In this document: piece by piece, positions 51,456-60,575 of the stretch
How the letters are laid out: every line of letters starts with the position of its first letter
Numbering within the stretch: the first letter of the stretch is position 1
NCBI RefSeq assembly: GCF_900142625.1
Contig: NZ_FRBN01000004.1
Span: 1-64,000 of the forward strand
Reading direction: 5' to 3'
Source: Roseovarius marisflavi
GTDB taxonomy: Bacteria; Pseudomonadota; Alphaproteobacteria; Rhodobacterales; Rhodobacteraceae
DNA length: 64,000 bases
Made by a program: the position numbers and the translations under genes
Notes under the pieces: model-generated
Databases searched by the model: none
What the model was told of the DNA's origin: nothing
The model's input: only the letters and a program-made list of their open reading frames with translations

Positions 51456-52199
51456 CTACATCAGCTCGCGCGCCAAAAGCACCGCGCCTGACACAAAGGT
51501 CATCACGATAAGCAAGCGCCGGAAAACCGCATCCGGCAGGCGGCGAAAGATCGCGATGCCGATCTGGGCGGCGGCAATCGCCACCGGCGCCGCGACCGCC
51601 AGATAGATCAGCGTCTCGCGCGTATAGGCCCCCTTGAGCGCCAAAAGCATCGCCGTCAGCCCCAGAACCACAAAGTTGAACGGCTGTAACACCGCGCGGG
51701 TCTCGGCTTTGGGCCAGGGCCTGAGCGCGCACCACATCATCGGCAAGGCCCCCGATAGCGAGGCCGCGCCGCCCAGAATGCCGCCCAGAAACCCCACCAC
51801 CATATCAAGGTAAGGCGTCGGGCGTTCAAACCGGGGCAAGACCGTGCGCAGACTGAAATAGCCACCATAAAGCAAAAGGAATGCGGCAATCACAAGCTTG
51901 AGCGTGCGCGCATCCAGCACCGACAGCGTCAGCACCCCCAGCGGAATGCCCACCAGCGCCGGCACCATGAACCGCGCCAGCCGCCTCGGGTTCTGGCCAA
52001 TCGCGTGTCGCACCACCCAAAGCCCCTGTGTGCCGGTGATCACCGAGATCATCACCACCACCGCCACCGCCTGTACCGGAGGCATCACCGTCAGAAAAAA
52101 TCCAAGCGCGAAAAGTGCAGTGCCAAAGCCGGCAAGCCCGTTGATCAACCCGCCCGCCGCCGCCCCGGCGGCCACGTAAACCATCACATCCGGGCTCAT
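51456..52199 (-). CDS. TauE/SafE (TSUP) family sulfite/organosulfonate exporter
   Basis: A 247-residue inner-membrane protein with about eight helices. GAAAGGLINGLAGFGTALFA and GFLGGILGGAASLSGALPMM are the two duplicated TSUP repeats. Family members export sulfite, sulfonate or other small anions. Its start overlaps the stop of the LysR gene by four bases, so it is its target or partner. Confidence 0.88.
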   Translation of the reverse strand: MSPDVMVYVAAGAAAGGLINGLAGFGTALFALGFFLTVMPPVQAVAVVVMISVITGTQGLWVVRHAIGQNPRRLARFMVPALVGIPLGVLTLSVLDARTLKLVIAAFLLLYGGYFSLRTVLPRFERPTPYLDMVVGFLGGILGGAASLSGALPMMWCALRPWPKAETRAVLQPFNFVVLGLTAMLLALKGAYTRETLIYLAVAAPVAIAAAQIGIAIFRRLPDAVFRRLLIVMTFVSGAVLLARELM

Positions 52200-53110
52200 G
52201 GCGCGCTTTCCTTCATCTGGGGCGTCTGTTGGAACACGCCGATTTTGACCGCCTCAAGCAACGCCTTGTGAATCTCTTCGATCACCGGCAGGCGCGGGTT
52301 GTCACGCCGATAGGCCAGCGTCAGCCGCCGCGCCGGTGCGCCATCGGGAAGCGGCAGGCGTTTGAGCGGCAGCGGATTGAAATCACGTACACAGCGCGCG
52401 GGCACGATCGACACGCCAAGCCCGGCCAGAACCATGCTTGAAATCGCCTCAAGCCCCTCAAGCTCCATCGTGGCGTTCACCCGGATACCGCTTTCCTGAA
52501 GCCAGCCGTCTATCAGATTGCCAACCACCGCATCGCGGCTGAAGCGGATGAACGGATAGTTGGCGAGCAATTCCAGCGGGTCATCGCTTGGCATATTCTG
52601 CGCCGCGATCAACTGCATCGGCTCAAGCGCGATATCGCTATACTCCATGTCCGGCGGCAACGGCCTGTGCCGCGACAGGATCGCCGCATCCACCGCGCCG
52701 CGATCCACCTGCGCGATCAACTGCGTGGTCAGGCCCGGAAATATCCGCACATGCAAATCCGGATAACTGTCCTTGAGATGGCGCACCGCCAGCGGCGTCA
52801 GCCCGGTCAGCGTCATCGGCACCGCCCCCAAAAGGATCTCGCCCTGAAACCCTGCATCGCCAATCACCGAGGGCACGATGGTATCATAGGCGCGCACGAT
52901 CTCTTTCGCCTTCGCCACAAGCGCGCGCCCCACCGGGGTAAGCTGCGGCGTGCGCCGACTGCGATCAAACAGCGTGACCTGCCATTCCTCTTCCAGCATG
53001 CGCATTTGCTGGCTCACGGCGGCATGGGTGATGAACACCGAATCCGCTGCGGCACTGAAGGTGCTGTGTTCTTCGACCGCAATCAGCGTTCGCAACCGCC
53101 GGATTGACAT
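52196..53110 (-). CDS. LysR family transcriptional regulator
   Basis: A 304-residue LysR regulator: HTH FSAAADSVFITHAAVSQQMR and a C-terminal effector domain. It is divergent from tctC (53257) and co-translated with the exporter at 51456. It is probably a regulator of the tripartite transporter and/or the exporter. The 146-base gap to tctC is AT-rich and should hold its operator. Confidence 0.9.
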   Translation of the reverse strand: MSIRRLRTLIAVEEHSTFSAAADSVFITHAAVSQQMRMLEEEWQVTLFDRSRRTPQLTPVGRALVAKAKEIVRAYDTIVPSVIGDAGFQGEILLGAVPMTLTGLTPLAVRHLKDSYPDLHVRIFPGLTTQLIAQVDRGAVDAAILSRHRPLPPDMEYSDIALEPMQLIAAQNMPSDDPLELLANYPFIRFSRDAVVGNLIDGWLQESGIRVNATMELEGLEAISSMVLAGLGVSIVPARCVRDFNPLPLKRLPLPDGAPARRLTLAYRRDNPRLPVIEEIHKALLEAVKIGVFQQTPQMKESAP

Positions 53111-53256
53111 GACGCCCCTTTATCGTAAGTTTATCTAACAAATGCTGTAACGCAATATTGCTTATCTTAAGGTTCTCTTAACGATACTACTGATCGCGAC
53201 GGCGTTGCAATGAGCCATTGATAAGGCCGCATAAAAAGACAGTGGAGGAGGAAATC

Positions 53257-54234
53257 ATGACTTTCAAAAAGCTGGGCGCGGCCTGCGCCCTTGGTCTCGG
53301 CCTTTTGGCGACAACTGCCATGGCCGAATACCCCGAACGCCCGATCAACATGGTCATTCCCTATGGCGCGGGTGGGGCCACAGACATTTCCGCCCGCACC
53401 ATCGCCGAGCCCCTTGGCACGGCCGTGGGCAAACCTCTGGTGATGTCCAACATCACCGGCGCCGGCGGGGCCATCGGCTCAGTTGCGGTGCAAAACGCCA
53501 AGCCGGATGGCTATACCATGCTGTTCGCGCGCGTCGGCTCGCATTCCGTCAACCCGGCGATGAAGGCCACCCTGCCCTACAGCCTCGATGACTTCCGCTT
53601 TGTCACCGTCTATGAAATCAACCCGGTCGCCTGCGCGGTGCGCCCGGATTCCGGCATCAACTCCATGGAAGACCTGATCGCCAAGACCGAATCCGACGGC
53701 ACCACCTATAGCTCCTCTGGCGTCGGCTCGCTGCTGCACCTCGCGGCGGTCTATGTGCTGTCGGAATACGGCGTCGAAAACCCGCTCGATAAGGCCACGC
53801 ATATCCCGCAAAAAGGCGGCGGCGCAGCGGCCACGGCGGTTCTGAATGGCACGGCGACGTTCCTTTGCACCAACACCTCGGCCCTGGCGAGCTTTGTCGC
53901 AAATGGCCAGCTCAGGCCGATCCTTGTCACCACCGCCGAACCCGTGCCCGGCTTTGACGCCCCCACCTCGGCCGATGTCGGCAAACCCGGCCTGACCCAG
54001 CTTGTCGGCTGGACCGGCATTGCCGGCCCCAAGGATCTGCCCGATGATGTCGCCGCCAAATGGGGCGAGTGGATGGCCGCCGCCGCTGGCGATCAGACCT
54101 TCCTCGATCAGATGACGGCGCGTGGCTCGGTGATCAACGTCATGAGCCCCGAAGACGCCAACGCCTTCATTCAAAAGCAATACGAAACCTTCCGCGCCCT
54201 TGTCGACAAACTGGGCATGCGGATCGAAGGCTGA
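53257..54234 (+). CDS. tctC: Tripartite tricarboxylate transporter substrate-binding protein
   Basis: A 325-residue periplasmic solute receptor from ATG 53257 (GGAGGAGG upstream). Signal peptide ends AMA-EYPERP. The Bug/TctC signature MVIPYGAGGATDISARTIAE and NITGAGGAIGSVAVQNAKPD are present. It captures a carboxylate and delivers it to TctA/TctB. A stable hairpin separates it from tctB, favouring higher tctC expression. Confidence 0.9.
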   Translation: MTFKKLGAACALGLGLLATTAMAEYPERPINMVIPYGAGGATDISARTIAEPLGTAVGKPLVMSNITGAGGAIGSVAVQNAKPDGYTMLFARVGSHSVNPAMKATLPYSLDDFRFVTVYEINPVACAVRPDSGINSMEDLIAKTESDGTTYSSSGVGSLLHLAAVYVLSEYGVENPLDKATHIPQKGGGAAATAVLNGTATFLCTNTSALASFVANGQLRPILVTTAEPVPGFDAPTSADVGKPGLTQLVGWTGIAGPKDLPDDVAAKWGEWMAAAAGDQTFLDQMTARGSVINVMSPEDANAFIQKQYETFRALVDKLGMRIEG

Positions 54235-54252
54235 TACCACTTTTGCAATAAC

Positions 54253-54278
54253 GCCGGGCGCCCGAAATCGCGCCCGGC
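54253..54278 (+). terminator. Intercistronic hairpin between tctC and tctB
   Basis: GCCGGGCG pairs with CGCCCGGC around a ten-base loop, without a T-run. Such structures protect the upstream message and limit read-through into the membrane genes. Confidence 0.6.
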
Positions 54279-54313
54279 CAACAACAAAATCAATCTGATC
54301 GGGGAGGATCGGG

Positions 54314-54805
54314 GTGAGCATTCGCACAATACAGGTGCATCTTGGCATCGGGGCCTGCCTCGTCGCCCTTTTCCTGATCCTTTACGGCATACCAAACTGG
54401 GTGTCTTCGCCCAGCAATGTGCGCAAGATCATCCTGTCGCCGCTGTTCTGGCCCTATACCATCGCCGGATTGACCGGATTGGTTGGGCTTGGCCTGATCG
54501 TCTTCGGGCGTGGCCCGGATGATGACGACACCCCCGTCAACGAGGCCATAGAAGACCCGCGCGCAGGCATGATGCGACTCGCGGCGATGGCGGTGCTGAT
54601 GACGGTCACCTTCTGGGCAATGCCCCGGATCGGCATGGTCTGGGCCTCGATGGGGGCCTTTGCGGCGCTCGCCTTTCTGGTCAGGACCCGTCACCCCAAA
54701 ATCGCCCTCGCCTGCGCGGTGCTGGTGCCGCTGGTGCTCTATGCCTTCTTCGCGCATGTCGCCAGCGTCGCCATCCCGCAGGGCAATTACGTGAGACTGC
54801 CATGA
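54314..54805 (+). CDS. tctB: Tripartite tricarboxylate transporter small membrane subunit (TctB)
   Basis: A 163-residue protein with four predicted helices (for example HLGIGACLVALFLILYGIPN, YTIAGLTGLVGLGLIVFGR). It is the small subunit of the TTT permease. Starts with GTG/ATG choices near 54314; it overlaps tctA by four bases (ATGA). Confidence 0.85.
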   Translation: MSIRTIQVHLGIGACLVALFLILYGIPNWVSSPSNVRKIILSPLFWPYTIAGLTGLVGLGLIVFGRGPDDDDTPVNEAIEDPRAGMMRLAAMAVLMTVTFWAMPRIGMVWASMGAFAALAFLVRTRHPKIALACAVLVPLVLYAFFAHVASVAIPQGNYVRLP

Positions 54806-56292
54806 GCCTTTTGGATAGCATCATGGCAGGCTTTGCGCTTGTCGGGAATTTCAACGCCTTCCTGTCACTGGCCATTGGCATCGTGATCGGCGTGGTCGGC
54901 GGTGCCATTCCTGGCATTTCGGCGACCATGGCGGTGGCGCTTGCCCTGCCCTTCACCTTTCCGATGCAGCCGATCAACGGCATCCTCTTGCTGCTTGGCG
55001 TCTACAAGGGCGGCATTTTCGGCGGCTCTATCCCGGCGATCCTGATCAAGACACCGGGCACCCCGGCCTCTTCCGCGACCATCCTTGACGGTCACCCGAT
55101 GGCCGAACGCGGCGAGGCGGGGCGCGCCCTTGGCATGGCGCTTTGGGCCTCCTGCACGGCCGATATCATCTCGAACCTGTCGCTGATCCTCTTCGCGGGC
55201 TGGCTGGCATCCTTCGCTCTCAACTTTGGCCCGCCCGAGTTTTTTGCCCTGATGCTGTTCTCGCTGACCATCATCGCGGGCGTCTCGGGCGACAGCCTGT
55301 TGCGTGGCGCGCTCTCGGCGCTTCTCGGGCTGTTGCTGGCCACGATCGGGCTTGATCTGGTCTATGGCACCAGCCGCTTTACCTTCGGCGACCCGAGCCT
55401 GATGGGCGGCTTGAATTTCATCGCCGTTCTGATCGGGTTGTTCGCCATCCCCGAGGTGATCAACATGGTCTGGCACCCCACCGGCCATATCGGCAAGGTT
55501 CAGTCCTTGGGCAGCAAATGGGTCACTTTCGCCGATTACAAACGCTGCTTCCGCTCTATCGTGAGGGGAAGCTTTATCGGCGTCTTCCTCGGCTCTATCC
55601 CCGGCATCGGCGCGGCCCCGGCGGCGTTCCTGTCCTATTCCGAGGCCCGGCGCAAATCGCCCAACAAGGCCAATTTCGGCAAGGGCGAGATCGAAGGCGT
55701 CGCCGCCTCCGAAGCGGGCAACAACGGCGTGGCCGGCGCCACCCTGATCCCTCTGCTGGCGCTTGGCGTGCCGGGCGATGTGATCACCGCCATCATCATC
55801 GGCGCGTTCATGGTGCACGGGTTGCAACCGGGGCCGATGATGTTCGTGATGAATGTCGATATCATCTATGGGCTGTTCATCGGGCTGATCTTCAGCTCTG
55901 GCCTGCTTCTGATCGTCGGGTCACTGGCCATTCGCGGCTTTCGACCGGTGGCCGACATCCCCAAGCGCATCCTGATGCCCTGCGTACTGGTGCTCTGCAT
56001 TTACGGGGTGTTTGCGGTCAATAATAACATCTTCGATGTGGGCGTGATGTTCGTCATGGGCTGGGTCGGCTTTGTCATGAGTCGCTATCACATCCCCGCC
56101 GCGCCCTTCCTGATCGCCTTCATCCTCGGCCCGCTGCTAGAGGATAATTTCCGCCAAGCCATGCTGATGTCCGGCGGCAGCCCCGAGATCCTGTTGCGCG
56201 GCCCGATCACCTGGTTCTTCTGGGCGCTCACCGTAATCACCGTCGTCGCCATAAGCCGCGGCACCCTCAACAAGGCGCGCGAAGCCGGTTAG
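54802..56292 (+). CDS. tctA: Tripartite tricarboxylate transporter large permease subunit
   Basis: A 496-residue protein with about twelve helices. GAIPGISATMAVALALPFTF, LLLGVYKGGIFGGSIPAILI and GSIPGIGAAPAAFLSYSEAR are the duplicated TctA motifs. It forms the sodium-driven channel for TctC-bound carboxylates. Its stop overlaps the convergent DUF1612 gene by four bases, so the plasmid-like module begins right here. Confidence 0.93.
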   Translation: MSLLDSIMAGFALVGNFNAFLSLAIGIVIGVVGGAIPGISATMAVALALPFTFPMQPINGILLLLGVYKGGIFGGSIPAILIKTPGTPASSATILDGHPMAERGEAGRALGMALWASCTADIISNLSLILFAGWLASFALNFGPPEFFALMLFSLTIIAGVSGDSLLRGALSALLGLLLATIGLDLVYGTSRFTFGDPSLMGGLNFIAVLIGLFAIPEVINMVWHPTGHIGKVQSLGSKWVTFADYKRCFRSIVRGSFIGVFLGSIPGIGAAPAAFLSYSEARRKSPNKANFGKGEIEGVAASEAGNNGVAGATLIPLLALGVPGDVITAIIIGAFMVHGLQPGPMMFVMNVDIIYGLFIGLIFSSGLLLIVGSLAIRGFRPVADIPKRILMPCVLVLCIYGVFAVNNNIFDVGVMFVMGWVGFVMSRYHIPAAPFLIAFILGPLLEDNFRQAMLMSGGSPEILLRGPITWFFWALTVITVVAISRGTLNKAREAG

Positions 56293-57281
56293 GCCCCGTT
56301 GATACTCCAGAACCGGTAACGCCCCTGCCCGGTGACCTCGCGGATCAACCCGTGATCCATCAGCAATGTCAGGTTGCGTTGCACCGCCGCGCGGCTGGCC
56401 CCGGTCAGGTGCTCCGCCATCGGGGCCGACACAAGCGGCCATTCCGCCAGCACCGCCAGCAATTGCCCCGGCGTGCGCCCCGAGAGCTTGGCGGTTTTCG
56501 CCTGCGCGTCGCTCTGCCAGCGTTCCAATTGATCAAGCTGGCGCATCGCCTTGAGAATGGCGCTCTCCACGCCCTCGATCCAGGCCCGCAACCGCGCCTC
56601 GGCCTCTTTCGATCCGCGCCCCGCACCGGGCAGCGAAAGTGGCGCGAAAATCGCCCCGCCCCGGCAGTCACCCGCCGCCAGCCGCGCCGCCGTCACCGTC
56701 GCCTCAAGCCGGTCGCCCTGATGCCCAAGCCCCGCCATCGGCCAAAGGTAAAACCCGAAGGCCGCGCGCACCAGCGGATGCAACCCACCCGCGTGCGCCA
56801 TCACGCTCTGCCAGCCTTCAATCCGCTCGCCAAGCGGCTCTGCCCCCTGCCCCGGCTCGTGCCGCCCCAGAAAGGCCTGCAACCCCTCCTCCGGCCCAGG
56901 CCCGCCCGACAGCCGCCGCATTGCCCAGCCGACCCGCGTCAGCGCCTGCGCATCCTCCTGCGCCCCCGCAAGGCGCAACGACAGCCAAAGCGCCAACCGC
57001 TCGGGCGCCACCCTCTCTCCTGCAAACCAACTTAAATCAGCGGCCGCGCTCAACGCCAACCGATGCCGCCATCCCGGTGGCGCGCGCAACAACCGGTCAT
57101 CCAGCGCCCCAAGCCGCGCCGCGGCCCGCGCCAGCGGCAAGGCCAAAGCCGCCTGCGCCCTCTCCCAGGGCACAAGCTGATCGCGCTCGCCCACGCCTGC
57201 CCTCGGCAATGGCGCAAGCATCGCGTCCTCGTCCGGCGGGCCGGGCAGAAACCAAAGATCGTCGTCAGCACCCTCATTCAT
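56289..57281 (-). CDS. DUF1612 / helix-turn-helix plasmid-associated protein
   Basis: A 330-residue protein. The central part (WQSVMAHAGGLHPLVRAAFG, FYLWPMAGLGHQGDRLEATV) matches DUF1612, and the C-terminus (LVSAPMAEHLTGASRAAVQR, NLTLLMDHGLIREVTGQGRY) is a winged HTH. Such proteins accompany replication genes on rhizobial and Rhodobacterales plasmids; function is unknown. The ATG at 57281 directly abuts a 28-bp inverted-repeat motif (57282-57309) and has no Shine-Dalgarno, suggesting operator-controlled or leaderless translation. Confidence 0.82.
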   Translation of the reverse strand: MNEGADDDLWFLPGPPDEDAMLAPLPRAGVGERDQLVPWERAQAALALPLARAAARLGALDDRLLRAPPGWRHRLALSAAADLSWFAGERVAPERLALWLSLRLAGAQEDAQALTRVGWAMRRLSGGPGPEEGLQAFLGRHEPGQGAEPLGERIEGWQSVMAHAGGLHPLVRAAFGFYLWPMAGLGHQGDRLEATVTAARLAAGDCRGGAIFAPLSLPGAGRGSKEAEARLRAWIEGVESAILKAMRQLDQLERWQSDAQAKTAKLSGRTPGQLLAVLAEWPLVSAPMAEHLTGASRAAVQRNLTLLMDHGLIREVTGQGRYRFWSINGA

Positions 57282-57309
57282 ATGCGCAAAATACCGCTAT
57301 TTTGCACAT
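57282..57309. promoter_or_regulatory. 28-bp inverted-repeat motif, copy 1 (11-6-11)
   Basis: ATGCGCAAAAT - ACCGCT - ATTTTGCACAT, with near-perfect 11-bp arms. A TATAAT (minus strand, just beyond it) makes it a likely operator of the DUF1612 gene; the architecture also resembles dif-like recombination sites. A similar copy is at 62436-62463. Confidence 0.6.
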
Positions 57310-57320
57310 TATAAAAGACC

Positions 57321-58592
57321 TCACACCTCAAGGTCGTCAAACGCTCCGGGCACCATATCCTCCCAGAACGCGACCATCTCAGCCACACAAAGCGCCGCCG
57401 CCCAGCCAAGGCGCGCAAATTCGGCGCGCTTCACCTCATCCTCGACCCCGGCCAGAAACAGCCGCCGGTCGGCATCGCGCTGCGTCGGGCTTCGCGTGCC
57501 GGTCAACTCCCTGACCCGCGCCATCTGCGCCGCCCTGATCCTGCGCCCTTCGGCAACCACCGCACCGCGCGCCTCGGCCTCCACCTCGGCCTTGCTCTGC
57601 GCCGCGCGCCGCGCCTTCTCGGCCTCGACAACCTCGGGTCGCGGCTCTGGCACAGGCTCGGCGCGATAATCATCGCGCAACGCGGCCGAGAGATACCGCA
57701 CCGGATGCTCGACCCCTCCGCGCCCCTTGAGATACTCCAACTTCTGGCTCACATAATCTTCGCCATGCTCGGCAATCCACTGCCGTGCCAGCCGGTCACT
57801 GACCCCAACCTCAAGCAGCCTCGCATAAACCCGGCCCTGCCTTACTCCCTCGCCATCGTCGATATTCATCATCGCCAGTTGCGGGTTTTCCTTGATGCGG
57901 AACCTGATCTCGCTCACCTGCCGCCCCATCTTGCGCAATTCCGGCTCGACAAGGATGTTCGAGGTCTTGTTGACCTCGCTCACCGCAGGCTTGATCACCT
58001 TGGCATTGAGATGCTTGAAACTCTCGTAATAGGCGCTGCCATCGACCCCCATCAGACGCCGGAAAAGATCAATTGGCCACCAGCCGGTGCTTCCGGTGCG
58101 CACAAACCGATAACAATTCTCGTAAAGGGCAAGCGCGTGACCGCTGGTGAACCGCCGCTGGATATTGAGATTGATAAGCGCAAAGACCTTCGGATCATGA
58201 AGCTTTTCCGCCAAGGCCGGGGAATAGGCATATTCGCACACCCCGCTCTTGAGCTTGGCATAAGACAAAAGCGAGCTGACCCCCCATTCCTGACGGCCCT
58301 CTTCATCAAGCATGTCCCATTCCGCCGTGGTCTCGGCCAACGAGCGCAGGGATTGCTTGAGCGTCGCCATATCGTTGGAATTATACCCCACCATCAAACA
58401 GAGCGTCTGCGCGTCGATCTGATGCTTAGGTTTCGTGATCAGCGCATCATAGGCATTGAGCAACAACACATTCGACAGCTTGCGCTGCAACAGCGTCAAC
58501 TTGCCCGACACATGAATAGCTGCCACATTCTTTTTCACCGATTGACGCCTTAGCGCCCCGGTCAGCCTGTCATGCTGAATCTCTTGCTGCAT
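57321..58592 (-). CDS. Plasmid replication initiator, Rep_3 (RepB/RepA-type) family
   Basis: A 423-residue initiator. The N-terminal winged-helix Rep_3 region (GKLTLLQRKLSNVLLLNAYD, FTSGHALALYENCYRFVRTG, STGWWPIDLFRRLMGVDGSA) and the second WH with MGRQVSEIRFRIKE are typical; a C-terminal region rich in Arg/Glu (about 320-370) follows. It should bind the iterons at 58815-58924 and open the origin. It is transcribed away from them, with inverted iterons just in front as a likely autoregulatory operator. Confidence 0.9.
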   Translation of the reverse strand: MQQEIQHDRLTGALRRQSVKKNVAAIHVSGKLTLLQRKLSNVLLLNAYDALITKPKHQIDAQTLCLMVGYNSNDMATLKQSLRSLAETTAEWDMLDEEGRQEWGVSSLLSYAKLKSGVCEYAYSPALAEKLHDPKVFALINLNIQRRFTSGHALALYENCYRFVRTGSTGWWPIDLFRRLMGVDGSAYYESFKHLNAKVIKPAVSEVNKTSNILVEPELRKMGRQVSEIRFRIKENPQLAMMNIDDGEGVRQGRVYARLLEVGVSDRLARQWIAEHGEDYVSQKLEYLKGRGGVEHPVRYLSAALRDDYRAEPVPEPRPEVVEAEKARRAAQSKAEVEAEARGAVVAEGRRIRAAQMARVRELTGTRSPTQRDADRRLFLAGVEDEVKRAEFARLGWAAALCVAEMVAFWEDMVPGAFDDLEV

Positions 58593-58655
58593 CGCCCTGC
58601 CCTCTTCTGCCCCAGGATTTTTTCCTGTCGGCGCCTGCTCTCACCCTCTAGTATG

Positions 58656-58735
58656 CCTCAAAAGGCACCCGTCCTCAATCATTCTCTAGGCACCCGTTTA
58701 CGGGGGGCGGTGATCCCGCAAACGGGTACTTATGA
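58656..58735. promoter_or_regulatory. Inverted and direct iteron copies in front of rep
   Basis: AGGCACCCGTTTACGGGG (58688-58705) is the reverse complement of the iteron unit; TCCCGCAAACGGGTACTTAT (58714-58733) is in direct orientation; AAAGGCACCCGT near 58661 is a partial third. Opposed half-iterons at a rep promoter commonly mediate Rep autorepression. Confidence 0.6.
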
Positions 58736-58814
58736 GCTTTCGGGGTATGGTTTTGGGGATAACTTGGTGGATATGTCTCGGTCCGATGGCGCATTTTGGC
58801 CTAAATAGACTCTG

Positions 58815-58924
58815 TCCCGTGCTCCGGTCCCCCTGCCCCCGCGAATCGCCACCCTTCGCCCCGTGTCCGGGCACCTTTGACCCCGTAGATGGGTGCCTTT
58901 CATCCCGTAGTCTGGCACCCAAAC
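58815..58924 (+). repeat. Five tandem 22-bp iterons
   Basis: Units begin at 58815, 58837, 58859, 58881 and 58903, exactly 22 bp apart, without spacers. Best unit: CCCCGTAGATGGGTGCCTTT (plus CA); the consensus is CCCCGTnnnCGGGCACCTTT with two degenerate units first. Spacing of two helical turns puts all Rep sites on the same face. Confidence 0.85.
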
Positions 58925-59036
58925 ATATCTAAGGTATTGATATTAAACGGCGTATACGGGTTAAAGATTCTATAGATTCCTAAAGAATTACAATCTTTAG
59001 CGTGGTGTTTTTCTTTCTGATATACTGATTTATGTG

Positions 59037-59053
59037 GGTTTCGCCGCGAAACC
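59037..59053. promoter_or_regulatory. parS-like palindrome, copy 1 (17 bp)
   Basis: GGTTTCGCCGCGAAACC is the same palindrome as at 60613 and 61663 with one base less in the centre. It lies between the iterons and parA, about 115 bases before the parA start, so it may also be a parA operator. Confidence 0.55.
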
Positions 59054-59168
59054 TTCCCTTTTCCTTTCTGGTATCGGTCTCTTCTTAGTGATTCACAATC
59101 TCGTCCCGATGTGCGATGATTTGTGCAATAGCACCGAAAAACGGTGATCTTAGTGAGGCTTCCCATAC

Positions 59169-60575
59169 ATGGACAAGAAACCAGAGATTCCCCTTCCCCC
59201 CTATTTCAATCTCAATCCCGAGGCCGCCGCGGCCAAGCTTGGGCCGATCGTCGATACCGCCCGATTCGCCCGCGCCGCCGCTTTTGCCGGTCGCGGACGC
59301 GTTGATCTGGCCAAGCGTGGCTATGCCCCGGATGGCAAGAAGCGTCTGCGCAAGTTCTCCACATGGGAGGTGTGCCGCTATCTCATTCCCGTTGCCCCGG
59401 CCCACCTGCGCCGGGTTCTGAACAAGCACCCCGAATTGCCGCAAGGCGAAGGTCAGGGCAATTCCCGCTGGTTCAGCCTTGAAGAAATCCTGATCCTGCG
59501 CGATCATTTCGCCGAAGAAGGCAGCAGCGCCAAGGAATACCGCCCCTATCGCCCCAAGGGCCAACCGGCCAAAATCACCGCCGTGGCCAACTTCAAGGGC
59601 GGCGTCGGCAAGACCTCGACCGCCGCCCATCTCGCGATGAGTGCCGCGCTTGATGGCTACAAGGTTCTTGTCATCGACCTCGATAGCCAGGGATCGATGA
59701 CCTCGATCCTTGGCGGCGATGTGCCCGATGAATGGCGCACGGTGTTCCCGCTTCTGGCGCGCGATTACGCCACCCATCTCGAGGCTGAAAATCGCGTGCG
59801 CGAGGCCTCCGGCGACCCTGTCCTGCCGCTTGACGAAACCTTGACCGAGGCCTTGCAGGTTTCCTTCGCCGATGTGGTTCAGAAAACCCATTGGCCCAAT
59901 ATTGATCTGATCGGTGCACAGCTTAACCTCTACTGGGCCGAGTTTCAGATTCCGGTCTGGCGCATGGGTCTGCGCAACTGGCCGCTCTGGGATGCGCTCA
60001 CCTCTGCGCTCTCTGAGAGCGGCGCGCTCGATGACTATGACGTGATCATTCTCGATACCCCGCCTGCCCTTGGCTATCTCACCATCAACGCGCTTGCGGC
60101 GGCGGATATCATTCTTGTGCCGCTTGGCGCCTCGTTTCTCGAGTTCGATTCGACGGGGCGGTTCTTTGACATGCTCTATTCGACCTTTGCCTCGATCGAG
60201 GATGGTGAAAACACGGCACGCCGTCGCGCGGGCCTGCCTGAGATGAAGTTCGAATGGGACGTGGTGCGCGCCATCATCACCCGCTTTGACGCCAGCCAGC
60301 AGACCGATCTCGCCAATGTCATTCAGGCCTATTTTGGCGATATGACCAACGCTTACCGCCAGGACTATACCGCCATGGTCGGGCAGGCGGGCGAGACCGT
60401 GTCGGGCATCTACGAGGCCGATTACCGCGACTTTAACAGAGAGACCTATACCCGTGGGCGCGAAACCTTTGATCGCACCTATGCGGAATTCAAGGAAATG
60501 CTGATTGGCGCCTGGTGGCGTGATGAACAACTCGCAAAGAAGGAGGCCGGTCATGGCGAAACGCAGACAGCTTGA
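59169..60575 (+). CDS. parA: Plasmid partition ATPase ParA
   Basis: A 468-residue type I partition ATPase. The N-terminal about 120 residues form an HTH-containing region (RKFSTWEVCRYLIPVAPAHL, WFSLEEILILRDHF), as in type Ia ParA autoregulators. The deviant Walker A is KGGVGKTS (Lys143, Lys148), Walker A' VIDLDSQGSMTSIL and Walker B LDTPPALGYLTINAL. It moves the plasmid along the nucleoid with ParB. Its stop overlaps the parB start by 23 bases. Confidence 0.93.
   Translation: MDKKPEIPLPPYFNLNPEAAAAKLGPIVDTARFARAAAFAGRGRVDLAKRGYAPDGKKRLRKFSTWEVCRYLIPVAPAHLRRVLNKHPELPQGEGQGNSRWFSLEEILILRDHFAEEGSSAKEYRPYRPKGQPAKITAVANFKGGVGKTSTAAHLAMSAALDGYKVLVIDLDSQGSMTSILGGDVPDEWRTVFPLLARDYATHLEAENRVREASGDPVLPLDETLTEALQVSFADVVQKTHWPNIDLIGAQLNLYWAEFQIPVWRMGLRNWPLWDALTSALSESGALDDYDVIILDTPPALGYLTINALAAADIILVPLGASFLEFDSTGRFFDMLYSTFASIEDGENTARRRAGLPEMKFEWDVVRAIITRFDASQQTDLANVIQAYFGDMTNAYRQDYTAMVGQAGETVSGIYEADYRDFNRETYTRGRETFDRTYAEFKEMLIGAWWRDEQLAKKEAGHGETQTA

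Larger units (their letters stand above)
58593..59168. other. Replication origin region (iterons, inverted iterons, AT-rich DUE, parS-like site)
   Basis: The divergent gap between rep and parA. It holds in order: inverted/direct iteron copies in front of rep (58656-58735), five tandem 22-bp iterons (58815-58924), an AT-rich stretch (58921-59030) with the inverted repeat TTAAAGATT...AATCTTTAG, and a GGTTTCG-type palindrome at 59037. This is the organisation of an iteron-controlled theta-replication origin with a DNA-unwinding element next to the iterons. Confidence 0.8.

Noticed and set aside
58815-58924. Possible CRISPR array
   Set aside because: The 22-bp units are directly abutting without spacers and lie at a plasmid origin, so they are iterons.
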